A stretch of 64,000 bases of DNA, taken from assembly GCF_001269905.1 (NCBI RefSeq), contig NZ_LHVK01000006.1, forward strand, positions 124,001 through 188,000, in the 5' to 3' direction. A program made the translations under genes and the position numbers. Positions within the stretch are counted from its first letter, which is position 1, and every line of letters starts with the position of its first letter. Source of the stretch: Pseudomonas corrugata. GTDB lineage: Bacteria > Pseudomonadota > Gammaproteobacteria > Pseudomonadales > Pseudomonadaceae. Positions 8,313-17,134 of this stretch are shown here, in pieces. The notes under the pieces are model-generated. The model saw only the letters and a list, made by a program, of their open reading frames with translations. It did not search any database and was not told where the DNA came from.

Positions 8313-8947
8313 ACATTTTGTTGGTGGATGACCATGCCGTGGTTCGGCAGGGTTTCGCGAGCCTTCTGCGGGCCTTGATGCCCGATTTGCAGGTCCGAGA
8401 GGCGGCCACGGGCGAAGAGGCCCTGAGCCAGGTGCAAGAGCAAGTGCCTCACCTGGTGATCATGGATTTCGGCCTGCCCGGCATCAGTGGCCTGGAAACC
8501 ACCCGGCGCCTGCGCCAACGCCTGCCGCAACTGCGCGTGCTGTTCTTCAGCATGCACGATGAGTTGCCGCTGGTGCGCCAGGCGCTGGACGCCGGCGCCG
8601 CGGGTTACCTGACCAAGAATTCGGCGCCCCAGGTGCTGGTGGAGGCGGTGCGGCGGGTATTGGCCGGCCATGCCTACATCGAACAATCCCTGGCGACCCA
8701 ACTGGCCTGTGCCAGCTCCCGGCACGACGCCGACCCGCGCCTGCAATGCATGACCCAGCGCGAGCTGGAAATCTTCGTCATGCTCGCCAAGGGCACCCCC
8801 GCGCGCACGATCGCCGAGCAGCTGTGCATCAGCGCCAAGACGGTGTCCAATCACCTGACGTTGCTCAAGAGCAAGCTGCAGGTCAGTTCCCATGCAGAGC
8901 TGGTGCATTTGGGGATCGACATGGGCGTGGTGCGGGTGGCGCGGTGA
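8309..8947 (+). CDS. pedR2: LuxR-type response regulator, PedR2/EraR-like
   Basis: A 212-residue NarL/FixJ-type regulator. The receiver shows LVDDHAVV, the phospho-Asp in LVIMDFGLPG and a Lys in YLTKNSAP. The C-terminal LuxR helix-turn-helix includes ARTIAEQLCISAKTVSNHLT. It is translationally coupled to the kinase (ATGA overlap). By synteny with P. putida PedR2 it should activate pedE and repress pedH or the reverse, depending on lanthanide. It ends 16 bases from the convergent pentapeptide gene with no obvious terminator between. Confidence 0.87.
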   Translation: MNILLVDDHAVVRQGFASLLRALMPDLQVREAATGEEALSQVQEQVPHLVIMDFGLPGISGLETTRRLRQRLPQLRVLFFSMHDELPLVRQALDAGAAGYLTKNSAPQVLVEAVRRVLAGHAYIEQSLATQLACASSRHDADPRLQCMTQRELEIFVMLAKGTPARTIAEQLCISAKTVSNHLTLLKSKLQVSSHAELVHLGIDMGVVRVAR

Positions 8948-8963
8948 TTGTGGGCACTGTGAG

Positions 8964-9605
8964 TTACTCGGCCCAAGACGTTGGACACCCGGTACAACCC
9001 TCCATGTTAGCCCCCTGGAAATTCCCGTAGTGCTGACGTGATCCGCTCAGGTTAGCCTGTTCCAGGTTGCTTTCCCCCAGCTTGGCTTCCTGCAGGTTGG
9101 CGTCGCGCAGGTCGGCGTCCTTGAGGTCAGCCTTGCTCAGCCAGGCCATTTCCAGGTCGGCGGCTTGCAGGTTGGCGCCGTGCAGGCGCGCGCCCGACAG
9201 TCGGGAGAACTGCAGGTACGCGGCGCTCAGGTCGGCGTCCTGGAACTGCGCGCCCTGGGCGAACAGCCCCCAGCCCTGAATAGCCTTGAGGGTGGCGTCG
9301 GTGAAGTCTGCCAGGCGCAGGTTGCTTTGTTGCAGGCTGGCGCGGGTCAGGTTCGCGCCTTGTAAACGGGCTTTCTCCAGGTTCGCCAGATCCAGCCGCG
9401 CATGGCGCAGATCGGCACCCCGCAGGTCCGCGCCGCTGAGGTTCATCTTGCGCAGGTCCTGATTAGCCAGTTGAGCACCGCGTAAATCGGCGCCGGGGCA
9501 TTGGCTGGATTCGGCGATGACGCAGCCGTTAATGGTCAGGGGAGTATCGGTGTCGTCGGCGTGGGCGTTGAGGGCGAGCAGCAATGCAAGGGGTAAGTAA
9601 TTCAT
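8964..9605 (-). CDS. exported pentapeptide repeat protein
   Basis: A 213-residue protein with signal peptide MNYLPLALLLALNAHA, then some 25 consecutive A(D/N)Lxx-type pentapeptides (ADLRGAQLAN, ADLRHARLDL, ANLQAADLEM and so on). These predict a right-handed quadrilateral beta-helix. Three cysteines occur near the ends (INGCVIAESSQCPG and MEGCTGCP), possibly disulfide-linked. It lies just downstream of pedE on the same strand, with a REP doublet between. A pentapeptide gene at this place is conserved in P. putida and P. aeruginosa islands, but its function is not known. Confidence 0.85.
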   Translation of the reverse strand: MNYLPLALLLALNAHADDTDTPLTINGCVIAESSQCPGADLRGAQLANQDLRKMNLSGADLRGADLRHARLDLANLEKARLQGANLTRASLQQSNLRLADFTDATLKAIQGWGLFAQGAQFQDADLSAAYLQFSRLSGARLHGANLQAADLEMAWLSKADLKDADLRDANLQEAKLGESNLEQANLSGSRQHYGNFQGANMEGCTGCPTSWAE

Positions 9606-9626
9606 GGCAGTAAACTCGGTCAGCTC

Positions 9627-9714
9627 TGTGGGAGCGAGCCTGCTCGCGAAGCGGTGGATCAGCCTGCATGGATGTCGACTGACGCACCGCTTCGCGAGCA
9701 GGCTCGCTCCTACA
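9627..9714. repeat. REP doublet
   Basis: Inverted REP arms (TGTGGGAGCGAGCCTGC and its inverse ending GCTCCTACA) between pedE and the pentapeptide gene. It lies on the path of leftward transcription from pedE and may act as an mRNA-stabilising or terminating hairpin. Confidence 0.87.
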
Positions 9715-9746
9715 GGGGGATGGGATTGAGTTTTGAGGGGGGCGCG

Positions 9747-11621
9747 CTACTTCTGCGCCATGGCCTTGTCCCAGCCTGGAATCTTGAACACCCAAAATGA
9801 GCCACCCTGTGCCACGGGCTTGGTCAGCTCCGCCATGTCGCCGCCCCACAACGGCACGGCGCCGCCATAACCGACAGTCACGCCGATGTACTGCTCGCCG
9901 TCCTGTTCCCAGGTGATGGGCGGAGAGACGATGCCGCTGCCGGTCTGGAATTTCCACAGCTCCTTGCCGGTCCTGGCATCGAACGCCTTGAAGAAGCCGT
10001 CACCAGTACCGGTGAACACCAGGTTGCCCTTGGTCGCCAATACGCCGGCCCACAGTGGCAGAGGCTCCTGATGCTCCCAGACGACCTTGCCGGTGGTGGG
10101 GTTCATCGCCCGCAGGCTGCCGACGTGATCGTCGTACATGCGCTTGATGCGAAACCCCATGCCGAGGTAGGCCGAACCTTTCTTGTAATTCACCTCCTCG
10201 GTCCAGTATTCCTCTTTCCATTGGTTGCCCGGGACGTAGAACAGCCCGGTGTCCTGGCTGTACGCCATGGGATTCCAGTTCTTGCCGCCCAGGAACGGCG
10301 GCGAGACCTCCACTGGCTTGCCCCTGGTTTCGCCAGGCAATGGCTTGGCCGGACGCTGGCCGGGGTTCTCCACGGGGCGACCGGTCTTGAGATCGATGTG
10401 GCTGGCCCAGGTGATGTTGTCGACGAAGGGGAACGCGTTCTGCAGCTTGCCGTTGTTGCGGTCCACGACGTAGAAAAAACCGTTGCGGTCGGCATGGGCG
10501 GTGGCCTTGATGATCTTGCCGTCCTTGTCCTTGTAGTCGAACAGCACGAGCTCGTTGTTGCCGGAGAAATCCCAGGCGTCGTTGGGCGTGTGCTGGTAGA
10601 ACCACTTCACTTCGCCAGTGCTCGGGTCGACACCGACCTGGCCGGAGGTGTAGAGACTGTCGTAGTCGTGGGGATTGCCGTCCTTGGCTGTCCGGGCCCA
10701 GGTGTTCCAAGGGCCCGGGTTGCCCGCACCGACGATGATGGTGTTGGTCTCGGAGTCGAAACTGGCGCTCTGCCAAGGCGCGCCGCCACCGTGGCTCCAG
10801 GCTTGGACCTTACCCGTTTCGGTGGTCTTGTCGTCGGGCCAGGAGGGCGCCTTTACATCGCCGGTGGGGGTGCTGTCCTTGCCATTGAGGCGGCCCATGT
10901 GGCCCTCGACGAACGGGCGCATCCAGACTTCCTCGCCTGTGTCGGGATCGCGGGCGAACAACTGCCCGACCACGCCGAACTCATCGCCGGAACTGCCGTG
11001 GATCAGCAGCACCTTGCCGCTGGTCTTGTCCTTGATCAGCACCGGGGCACCGGTCATGGTGTAGCCGCCGGCGTGATCGCCGAACTTCTTGTTCCATACG
11101 ACCTTGCCGGTGTTTTTGTCCAGGGCGACTACGCGCGCATCCAGGGTGCCGAAGTAGATCTTGTCGCCATAGATGGCCGCGCCACGATTGACCACGTCGC
11201 AGCACGGGCGAATGTTGTCCGGCAGCCGGTGGTTGTAGGTCCACAAGCGCTTGCCGGTCCTGGCGTCGAGGGCGAATACCCGCGAATAGGAACCGGTGAC
11301 GTAGACCACGCCGTCGCTGACGATGGCCTGGGATTCCTGGCCGCGCTGCTTCTCGTCGCCGAATGAGTAGGACCAGGCCGGGGTCAGCTTGAACACGTTC
11401 TTGTCGTTGACCTGGGCCAGCGGGCTCCAGCGCTGGGCGTTGGTGCCCATACCGTATTGCAGCACGTCCTTGGTGGTCAGGTGATCGTTGGCAATGTCTT
11501 CCCAACTCACCCCTGACGTAGCGGCGCTGGCCAGGGGGCTCAACGAAAGGCTGCCGGCCAGCAGCAAGGCATGCATGGCGACAGCCAGGGTGCAGGGGGC
11601 GGGTAGCGTTTTTATTGTCAT
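9747..11621 (-). CDS. pedE: PQQ-dependent alcohol dehydrogenase, calcium type (PedE/ExaA-like)
   Basis: A 624-residue periplasmic quinoprotein that oxidises primary alcohols (ethanol, 2-phenylethanol and others) to aldehydes and hands electrons to cytochrome c. A signal peptide ends near LASAATS. The eight-bladed propeller shows repeated tryptophan-docking motifs (for example AFDARTGKELWKF). The vicinal cysteine pair that packs on PQQ is in RPCCDVVNR. The catalytic Asp is residue 351 in NDAWDFSGNNE, and two residues on is Ser353, the pattern of calcium enzymes. It is transcribed away from pedF; the 253-base divergent region contains a CGGGAA-N3-TTCCCG palindrome also found upstream of pedH. 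Confidence 0.93.
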   Translation of the reverse strand: MTIKTLPAPCTLAVAMHALLLAGSLSLSPLASAATSGVSWEDIANDHLTTKDVLQYGMGTNAQRWSPLAQVNDKNVFKLTPAWSYSFGDEKQRGQESQAIVSDGVVYVTGSYSRVFALDARTGKRLWTYNHRLPDNIRPCCDVVNRGAAIYGDKIYFGTLDARVVALDKNTGKVVWNKKFGDHAGGYTMTGAPVLIKDKTSGKVLLIHGSSGDEFGVVGQLFARDPDTGEEVWMRPFVEGHMGRLNGKDSTPTGDVKAPSWPDDKTTETGKVQAWSHGGGAPWQSASFDSETNTIIVGAGNPGPWNTWARTAKDGNPHDYDSLYTSGQVGVDPSTGEVKWFYQHTPNDAWDFSGNNELVLFDYKDKDGKIIKATAHADRNGFFYVVDRNNGKLQNAFPFVDNITWASHIDLKTGRPVENPGQRPAKPLPGETRGKPVEVSPPFLGGKNWNPMAYSQDTGLFYVPGNQWKEEYWTEEVNYKKGSAYLGMGFRIKRMYDDHVGSLRAMNPTTGKVVWEHQEPLPLWAGVLATKGNLVFTGTGDGFFKAFDARTGKELWKFQTGSGIVSPPITWEQDGEQYIGVTVGYGGAVPLWGGDMAELTKPVAQGGSFWVFKIPGWDKAMAQK

Positions 11622-11707
11622 GGTGGGGGTTCCCAGTGAAAGGTTTTGGCCTGACTAGGTTGGGTCGCACCGGGGCCTGGCCGATACGGAAAAGATCCCG
11701 CCTTTGC

Positions 11708-11722
11708 CGGGAAGACTTCCCG
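11708..11722. promoter_or_regulatory. palindrome CGGGAA-N3-TTCCCG upstream of pedE
   Basis: CGGGAAGACTTCCCG is a perfect 6+6 inverted repeat 86 bases upstream of the pedE start. The same arms occur upstream of pedH at 15132-15146. It is a candidate operator for a dimeric regulator of both dehydrogenase genes, possibly PedR2. This is an inference from shared sequence. Confidence 0.5.
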
Positions 11723-11759
11723 AACCGCCAGTCTTTGCGACCTGCGTCGGATGGCCTGC

Positions 11760-11798
11760 TACCAAGGAACTAGGACCCGGCCACCAAAGCAGCATTCG
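11760..11798 (+). promoter_or_regulatory. TACCAAGGAACTAG box plus GCATTCG, upstream of pedF
   Basis: The 14-mer TACCAAGGAACTAG (11760-11773) starts 115 bases before pedF and is identical to one 120 bases before pedH. GCATTCG follows, 31 bases after the ACCAA start. ACCAA with GCATTCG 32 bases on also precedes exaC and pqqA at similar distances from their starts. Most likely an activator site and promoter element shared by the quinoprotein genes. Confidence 0.5.
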
Positions 11799-11874
11799 GC
11801 TTGCGTGGCACGGTTCCTAAGATGACGGCACGGCCTCTGTAGAGAGGTCAGCGTGCAATCCAGAGGGCATAACA

Positions 11875-12336
11875 ATGACAACAAAACGCAACGCCATCAT
11901 CGCTACCGCGCTGCTGATGGGGCTGACCGGCGCAGGCTCTGTATGGGCCCATGGCAACGTAGTGCCCCAGGCAGTGGAAACCAAGGGACTGACCCCGATC
12001 AAGGACGCCGGCGTAGCCGTGGACGGCGACGGTTGGGCTACGACAAACCCCTATCGTAACTCCCCTGAACATGACCGGGCCCTGGAAATCGGCTCATCGG
12101 CCTATAACCAGAACTGTGCAGCCTGTCATGGCTTGGAAGCCAAGTCTGGCGGCATCGCCCCCGACCTGCGTCTGTTGGACGCCGCCGAGGCCGGGGACGA
12201 GTGGTTCGTTGAACGGGTGCGTCACGGAGCGGTACGCGACGGCCGGGTCTACATGCCCAAAATGGCCGACTATCTGAGCCAGGAGGCCTTATGGGCGGTG
12301 CGCACCTATCTTGACAGCGTGCATGTCGAGGAGTGA
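11875..12336 (+). CDS. pedF: cytochrome c, electron acceptor of the quinoprotein (PedF/ExaB-like)
   Basis: A 153-residue exported class I cytochrome c. The signal peptide (first 25 residues) ends in SVWA. The single haem site is CAACH (Cys81, Cys84, His85), and the distal Met is probably in VYMPKMADY. It should accept electrons from PedE and PedH in the periplasm and pass them to the terminal oxidases. It is first in a rightward operon with the binding protein, SoxYZ-like and metallohydrolase genes, whose starts follow within 5 to 17 bases. Confidence 0.92.
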   Translation: MTTKRNAIIATALLMGLTGAGSVWAHGNVVPQAVETKGLTPIKDAGVAVDGDGWATTNPYRNSPEHDRALEIGSSAYNQNCAACHGLEAKSGGIAPDLRLLDAAEAGDEWFVERVRHGAVRDGRVYMPKMADYLSQEALWAVRTYLDSVHVEE

Positions 12337-12341
12337 TCGCC

Positions 12342-13217
12342 ATGCGTCTGTTCGTGTGGGTGATCTGCGGCGTACTGCTGTGTAGCCAGGCCGTACAGGC
12401 GCAAGTGCGCAGCTACGATCAGATGATCGCCGCCGGTGAGTTGAAGGTTGCGGTCTACAAGGACTTCGCGCCATACAGCTTCGAAGCCGACGGCCAGCCC
12501 AGGGGCGTTGATGTGGAACTGGCCCAGGCCTTGGCGAAGACGCTGGGTGTGCGCCTGAAACTGATATGGGCGCCACCCGGCGAGAAGCTTGATGACGATT
12601 TGCGCGATTACATCTGGCGCAGCAGTCCGCTGCATGACCGTCAACTGGCCGATCTGATGATGCGCGTACCCTACGACCACGATTACGTGCAAAGACGCAA
12701 TGATATCGGTGAACTGGAGAACGCCCAGGTAGTGATGTTCGGCCCTTACCAGCAGGAATGCTGGCAGGTGGCTTATGACCACCGGCGATTGGATTCGGTG
12801 GGCAGCGTTGCGGTGTTCCAGCAGCACCCCATCGGGGTTGAAGTGGACAGCGTGCCTTCGTTCTATCTGACGTCGGTATTCAACGGCATGCTCAGCGCCA
12901 GAACCCGTCACTACCCCAGCGTCGGCCAGGCGTTCAAAGCCATGCAGGCCGGGGAAGTCGACGCCGTCATGGCCATGCGCGGGGAGGTCGACTGGCAGGT
13001 CCACGAGGCGGCCGATCCGCAATTGGCCCTGGCGGAAAATGCCTACCCGAACATGGGCAAGCAGCGTTGGGAAATCGGCATGGCGGTGCATGAGAGCAAC
13101 CGGCAGCTGGCCTATGCAGTGGAAGAGGCGCTGGAAGGTCTCATCCGCGACGGCAGCCTCAAGGCGGTCTACGCCCATTACGGCCTGCGTTACGACGTGC
13201 CGGAAATGTACCAATAG
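12342..13217 (+). CDS. quinoprotein-associated periplasmic solute-binding protein
   Basis: A 291-residue exported protein with signal peptide MRLFVWVICGVLLCSQAVQA and a type II (family 3, amino-acid-binding-like) fold. It opens with AAGELKVAVYKDFAPYSF and contains MQAGEVDAVMAMRGEVDW. I start at the ATG at 12342; a GTG at 12333 overlaps the cytochrome stop and is less likely. Proteins of this family (XoxJ/MxaJ-like) accompany PQQ dehydrogenases in methylotrophs and pseudomonads, and are thought to help dehydrogenase maturation rather than transport. No permease is adjacent, which supports that view. Confidence 0.85.
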   Translation: MRLFVWVICGVLLCSQAVQAQVRSYDQMIAAGELKVAVYKDFAPYSFEADGQPRGVDVELAQALAKTLGVRLKLIWAPPGEKLDDDLRDYIWRSSPLHDRQLADLMMRVPYDHDYVQRRNDIGELENAQVVMFGPYQQECWQVAYDHRRLDSVGSVAVFQQHPIGVEVDSVPSFYLTSVFNGMLSARTRHYPSVGQAFKAMQAGEVDAVMAMRGEVDWQVHEAADPQLALAENAYPNMGKQRWEIGMAVHESNRQLAYAVEEALEGLIRDGSLKAVYAHYGLRYDVPEMYQ

Positions 13218-13227
13218 GAGCGCAGGG

Positions 13228-13986
13228 ATGAAATGGCTCGCGTGCTGTCTGTTGGGGGTCGGCTTGCCGATGATGACGCTGGCGGCGGTCGAGCCGGGAA
13301 AGGATCCGGTTCCGTCGGTGATGTGGGCGTTCTATCACAAGCAACTGCTGGGTGACGCACCGTTCGTGTTCGACGAACGGGTCCGGCTGCTGGCGCCGCC
13401 CTTTGCCGAAGATGCGCGTCAGGTGCCGCTGGAAATCGATGCCCGCGCCTTTACCGGTGACGTGGTCCGGATGCTGGCCTGGGCTGAGCTCAATCCGCTG
13501 CCCAGGATCGTCGATTTCCAGCCGGGGGAGCGGGTGTTGCCCTGGCTGTCGATCCGCATACGCATCGAGCAGGCCACACCATTGCGCGCCGCCGTGCAGA
13601 CCCGCGACGGCCTGTGGCACGTCGGCTCGACCCTGATCGACGCGGCCGGCGGTGGCTGTACGGCGCCGAGCGTGGTGCGAACCCAGCCGGGCTGGGAAGA
13701 GCACTTGGGCGAAGTACTCGGCGCCCGTTATCCACGAGGCGACATCAGCCGCCTGCGCTTGCAGGTGGCCCATCCGATGGACAACGGCCTGGTAAGCGGC
13801 ATTCCTGAGTTTTTCCTCAACCAGGCTCAATTGCTGGACGCCGACGGCCAAGTGCTGGCGCGCCTTGAGCTGTTCCCGGCGGTCAGCGAAAACCCCAACC
13901 TGGGCTTCGACGTACAAGGCCCCGGGCAGACCCGCCTGATGTTGCGCGACAACGGTGGCAATCAATTCGAGGCGGCGATCCCCTGA
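13228..13986 (+). CDS. quinoprotein dehydrogenase-associated SoxYZ-like carrier
   Basis: A 252-residue exported protein (signal MKWLACCLLGVGLPMMTLAA) that looks like SoxY fused to SoxZ. The SoxY-like half ends with AAGGGCTAPS, whose lone Cys matches the sulfur-carrying Cys of SoxY. The SoxZ-like half includes VAHPMDNGL, like the HPMETG region of SoxZ. No other sox genes are present. The family is found next to PQQ dehydrogenases together with a zinc metallohydrolase, as here 16 bases downstream. A carrier role for a thiol-bound intermediate is suggested by the Cys but unproven. Confidence 0.82.
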   Translation: MKWLACCLLGVGLPMMTLAAVEPGKDPVPSVMWAFYHKQLLGDAPFVFDERVRLLAPPFAEDARQVPLEIDARAFTGDVVRMLAWAELNPLPRIVDFQPGERVLPWLSIRIRIEQATPLRAAVQTRDGLWHVGSTLIDAAGGGCTAPSVVRTQPGWEEHLGEVLGARYPRGDISRLRLQVAHPMDNGLVSGIPEFFLNQAQLLDADGQVLARLELFPAVSENPNLGFDVQGPGQTRLMLRDNGGNQFEAAIP

Positions 13987-14002
13987 CCCCAAGGAGCGCG
14001 CC

Positions 14003-14953
14003 ATGCGCTGGATGTTATTGATCTGCTTGTGCCTGCCGGCGTGGGCCTGCGCGGATTATTCGCTCAAGCCCCGGCAGATTGCCGAGGGCACATGGCTGCT
14101 GGAAGGCAGCACCGAGAATTTCGCCAAGGCCAACGGTGGCAACATCGTCAACACCGGCTTCATCGTCACCGATGTCGGCGTGGTGGTGATCGATACCGGA
14201 CCGTCGAAGCGTTACGGGGAGGCCCTGCGCCAAGTCATTGCGGCGACCACGGGCAAACCGGTGGTCCAGGTACTGTTGACCCATCATCATCCAGATCATG
14301 TGCTGGGCAACCGGGCTTTCAGCGACGTACCTATCGGTGCGCTTGCAGGCACCACGGACCTGCTCCGCCAACAGGGCGATGCCATGGCGGAAAACATGTA
14401 CCGGTTGGTAGGTGACTGGATGCGTGGCACCGAGGTGGTGTTGCCGACCCAGGTATTGGCTCCGGGTACGCTGAAGGTGGGCAATCATTCGTTGCGACTA
14501 CTGCAACTGGCCGGGCACACCGGGGCTGACCTGGCGATCCTGGACGAAACCACCGGCGTGCTGTTCGCCGGTGACCTGGTGTTCTACGAGCGTGCCCTGA
14601 CCACGCCAAACAGCCCGGGACTGGAGGTCTGGCTCAATGACCTGGACACCCTGCAGGCCTTGCCCTGGAAACTGATCGTCCCCGGCCATGGCCCGGTGGC
14701 GAGCGATGCCGGGCCCTTTGCGCAGATGCGCGACTACCTGGGCTGGCTCGATCAATTGATGCGCGACGGCGCGGCCCGTGGCGATGACATGGCCGAGATG
14801 ATCCGCAGCCCCATTCCCGAGCGCTTTGCCGGGATCAGCCTGAGCCGCTATGAGCTGATTCGCAGTGTCAGTCATCTTTATCCGCGGTATGAGCGGGTGG
14901 GGATGAAGCGGGTGGAAGTCCCTCTCTGTGGGGGCAAGGCTTGCCCGCGATGA
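14003..14953 (+). CDS. quinoprotein relay zinc metallohydrolase (MBL fold)
   Basis: A 316-residue exported metallo-beta-lactamase-fold protein. The signal peptide ends near ACA. Metal ligands are visible in [12 protein letters not shown], in QLAGHTGAD, in FAGDLVFYE and in VPGHGPVA. It resembles the SoxH-related hydrolases found with SoxYZ-like carriers in PQQ islands, so it may act on the carrier's thioester or persulfide. The last nine codons (LCGGKACPR) lie inside the REP doublet that begins at 14927, so the C terminus seems to be REP-derived. It is the last gene of the pedF operon. Confidence 0.84.
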   Translation: MRWMLLICLCLPAWACADYSLKPRQIAEGTWLLEGSTENFAKANGGNIVNTGFIVTDVGVVVIDTGPSKRYGEALRQVIAATTGKPVVQVLLTHHHPDHVLGNRAFSDVPIGALAGTTDLLRQQGDAMAENMYRLVGDWMRGTEVVLPTQVLAPGTLKVGNHSLRLLQLAGHTGADLAILDETTGVLFAGDLVFYERALTTPNSPGLEVWLNDLDTLQALPWKLIVPGHGPVASDAGPFAQMRDYLGWLDQLMRDGAARGDDMAEMIRSPIPERFAGISLSRYELIRSVSHLYPRYERVGMKRVEVPLCGGKACPR

Positions 14954-15013
14954 AGACACCGCGGTCTATTTGAAACCGAGGTGTTTTCATCGCGAGCAAG
15001 CTTTGCTCCCACA
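14927..15013. repeat. REP doublet overlapping the metallohydrolase 3' end
   Basis: Arms TGTGGGGGCAAGGCTTGCCCG and the inverse GCAAGCTTTGCTCCCACA. The left arm encodes the end of the metallohydrolase and supplies its stop codon. Confidence 0.85.
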
Positions 15014-15056
15014 GCAAACTCCCTCGCCACAAGGGATTGTGTGTGTGTCTTACATG

Positions 15057-15070
15057 TACCAAGGAACTAG
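15057..15070 (+). promoter_or_regulatory. TACCAAGGAACTAG box upstream of pedH
   Basis: Identical over 14 bases to the site upstream of pedF and in the same orientation, 120 bases before the pedH start. A degenerate GCAATTG lies 30 bases downstream where pedF has GCATTCG. Candidate activator site. Confidence 0.5.
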
Positions 15071-15130
15071 AAAACTCAACACAGCGTGCAATTGTTGGCA
15101 ACGGCCCCGAGCCCAAGAATCTGTGCCAGA

Positions 15131-15147
15131 CCGGGAAAAATTCCCGG
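15131..15147. promoter_or_regulatory. palindrome CCGGGAA-N3-TTCCCGG upstream of pedH
   Basis: A perfect 7+7 inverted repeat 29 bases before the pedH start, sharing its CGGGAA/TTCCCG arms with the pedE upstream palindrome. Its closeness to the start suggests a repressor site at or after the promoter, in contrast to the pedE copy at 86 bases. A role in the metal switch is inference. Confidence 0.5.
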
Positions 15148-15176
15148 GTATAACAATAACCGCAGAGGTAGCCGTC

Positions 15177-16952
15177 ATGACTCATCCCGCACGTCGCCAA
15201 CCCTTCGCCGTGAGCCTGCTGCTCAGTGCCATGCTGCTGTCCGGTTCGGCCTTGGCCGCCGTGACCGATCAGGAAATTCTCCAGGACCCGAAGAACCCGC
15301 AACAGATCGTCACCAACGGCCTTGGTGTCCAGGGCCAGCGCTACAGCCCGCTCGATACCCTCAATGTCAATAACGTCAAGGAACTGCGGCCGGTCTGGGC
15401 GTTCTCCTTCGGCGGCGAAAAACAGCGCGGCCAGCAGGCCCAGCCGATGATCAAGGATGGGGTGATGTACCTCACCGGATCCTATTCGCGGGTGTTCGCG
15501 GTGGACGCGCGTACCGGCAAGAAGCTCTGGCAGTACGACGCGCGCCTGCCCGATGACATCCGTCCCTGCTGCGACGTGATCAACCGTGGCGTGGCGTTGT
15601 ACGGTGACCTGGTGTTCTTCGGTACCCTCGATGCCAAGCTGGTCGCCTTGAACAAGGACACCGGCAAGGTGGTATGGAGCAAGAAGGTCGCCGATCACAA
15701 GGAAGGTTACTCCATCAGCGCCGCCCCCATTGTCGTCAACGGCAAGCTGATCACCGGCGTGGCGGGCGGCGAGTTTGGCGTGGTGGGCCAGATCAGCGCG
15801 TTCGATCCGAAAAACGGTGACCTGCTGTGGACCCGTCCGACCGTGGAAGGCCATATGGGCTACGTCTACAAGGACGGCAAGGCCATCGAGAACGGCATCT
15901 CCGGTGGCGAGGCCGGCAAGACCTGGCCGGGAGACCTCTGGAAAACCGGCGGCGCTGCGCCCTGGCTGGGCGGCTACTACGATCCGGAAACCAATCTGCT
16001 GCTGTTCGGCACCGGTAACCCGGCCCCGTGGAACTCCCACCTGCGTCCTGGCGACAACCTTTATTCCTCGTCGCGACTTGCCCTTAATCCGGACGACGGC
16101 ACCATCAAGTGGCACTTCCAGAGCACGCCCCACGACGGTTGGGACTATGACGGCGTCAACGAGCTGATCTCCTTCAACTACAAGGAAGGCGGCAAGGAGA
16201 TCAAGGCAGCGGCCACCGCTGACCGTAACGGCTTCTTCTACGTGCTCGATCGCACCAACGGCAAGTTCATCCGTGGCTTCCCGTTCGTCGACAAGATCAC
16301 CTGGGCCACCGGCCTGGACAAGGACGGTCGGCCGATCTACAACGAGGCCAGCCGGCCCGGCGCGCCGGGCAGCGAAGCCAAGGGCAGCTCGGTGTTCGTT
16401 GCTCCGGCGTTCCTCGGCGCGAAGAACTGGATGCCGATGGCCTACAACAAGGACACCGGACTGTTCTACGTGCCTTCCAACGAGTGGGGCATGGACATCT
16501 GGAACGAGGGCATCGCCTACAAGAAAGGCGCGGCGTTTCTCGGGGCCGGGTTCACCATCAAGCCGCTGAACGAGGATTACATCGGCGTACTGCGGGCCAT
16601 CGATCCGAAGACCGGCAAGGAAGTCTGGCGCCACAAGAACTACGCGCCGCTGTGGGGCGGGGTGCTGACCACCAAGGGCAACCTGGTCTTCACCGGCACG
16701 CCTGAAGGGTTCCTCCAGGCCTTCAACGCCAAGACCGGGGAGAAAGTCTGGGAATTCCAGACCGGCTCCGGCGTACTCGGCTCGCCGATTACCTGGGAAA
16801 TGGACGGCGAGCAGTATGTCTCCGTGGTTTCGGGTTGGGGCGGCGCCGTGCCGTTGTGGGGCGGTGAAGTGGCCAAGCGGGTGAAGGACTTCAACCAGGG
16901 CGGGATGCTCTGGACCTTCAAGCTGCCGAAGGATCTGGTGGCCAAGCGTTGA
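15177..16952 (+). CDS. pedH: PQQ-dependent alcohol dehydrogenase, lanthanide type (PedH-like)
   Basis: A 591-residue periplasmic quinoprotein; the signal peptide ends at SALAA. The vicinal Cys pair is in RPCCDVINR. The active-site stretch [11 protein letters not shown] has the catalytic Asp at residue 323 and a second Asp at 325, the extra ligand that marks lanthanide-dependent (XoxF/PedH-type) enzymes. Tryptophan-docking repeats such as [13 protein letters not shown] build the propeller. I start at the ATG at 15177, since an upstream in-frame extension runs through a REP. It should oxidise the same alcohols as PedE when La, Ce, Pr or Nd is available. Confidence 0.93.
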   Translation: MTHPARRQPFAVSLLLSAMLLSGSALAAVTDQEILQDPKNPQQIVTNGLGVQGQRYSPLDTLNVNNVKELRPVWAFSFGGEKQRGQQAQPMIKDGVMYLTGSYSRVFAVDARTGKKLWQYDARLPDDIRPCCDVINRGVALYGDLVFFGTLDAKLVALNKDTGKVVWSKKVADHKEGYSISAAPIVVNGKLITGVAGGEFGVVGQISAFDPKNGDLLWTRPTVEGHMGYVYKDGKAIENGISGGEAGKTWPGDLWKTGGAAPWLGGYYDPETNLLLFGTGNPAPWNSHLRPGDNLYSSSRLALNPDDGTIKWHFQSTPHDGWDYDGVNELISFNYKEGGKEIKAAATADRNGFFYVLDRTNGKFIRGFPFVDKITWATGLDKDGRPIYNEASRPGAPGSEAKGSSVFVAPAFLGAKNWMPMAYNKDTGLFYVPSNEWGMDIWNEGIAYKKGAAFLGAGFTIKPLNEDYIGVLRAIDPKTGKEVWRHKNYAPLWGGVLTTKGNLVFTGTPEGFLQAFNAKTGEKVWEFQTGSGVLGSPITWEMDGEQYVSVVSGWGGAVPLWGGEVAKRVKDFNQGGMLWTFKLPKDLVAKR

Positions 16953-16996
16953 GTTGAAGCAGAGCAGGGCGCTGTCTCTGTGGTGAGACAGCAACC

Positions 16997-17084
16997 TGTG
17001 GGAGCACGGCTTGCCCGCGATGGAGACGCCTCGGTTTCAGGATGAGCCGCGTCAACTTCATCGCGGGCAAGCCTTGCTCCCACA
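16997..17084. repeat. REP doublet
   Basis: Arms TGTGGGAGCACGGCTTGCCCG and the inverse GGGCAAGCCTTGCTCCCACA, 44 bases after pedH. It separates pedH from the exaC promoter region. Confidence 0.85.
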
Positions 17085-17134
17085 GAACAACAGCGCCGAT
17101 TCCAGCTTTCCGCACTCCAACCCACAAATCTACG

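Noticed and set aside
11806..11823. TGGCAC-containing sequence before pedF resembling a sigma-54 promoter
   Set aside because: TGGCAC is present but the required TTGC-type -12 element at the right distance is not.
14868..16994. 708-residue open frame antisense to pedH
   Set aside because: pedH is certain from active-site motifs; the antisense frame even runs through a REP doublet.
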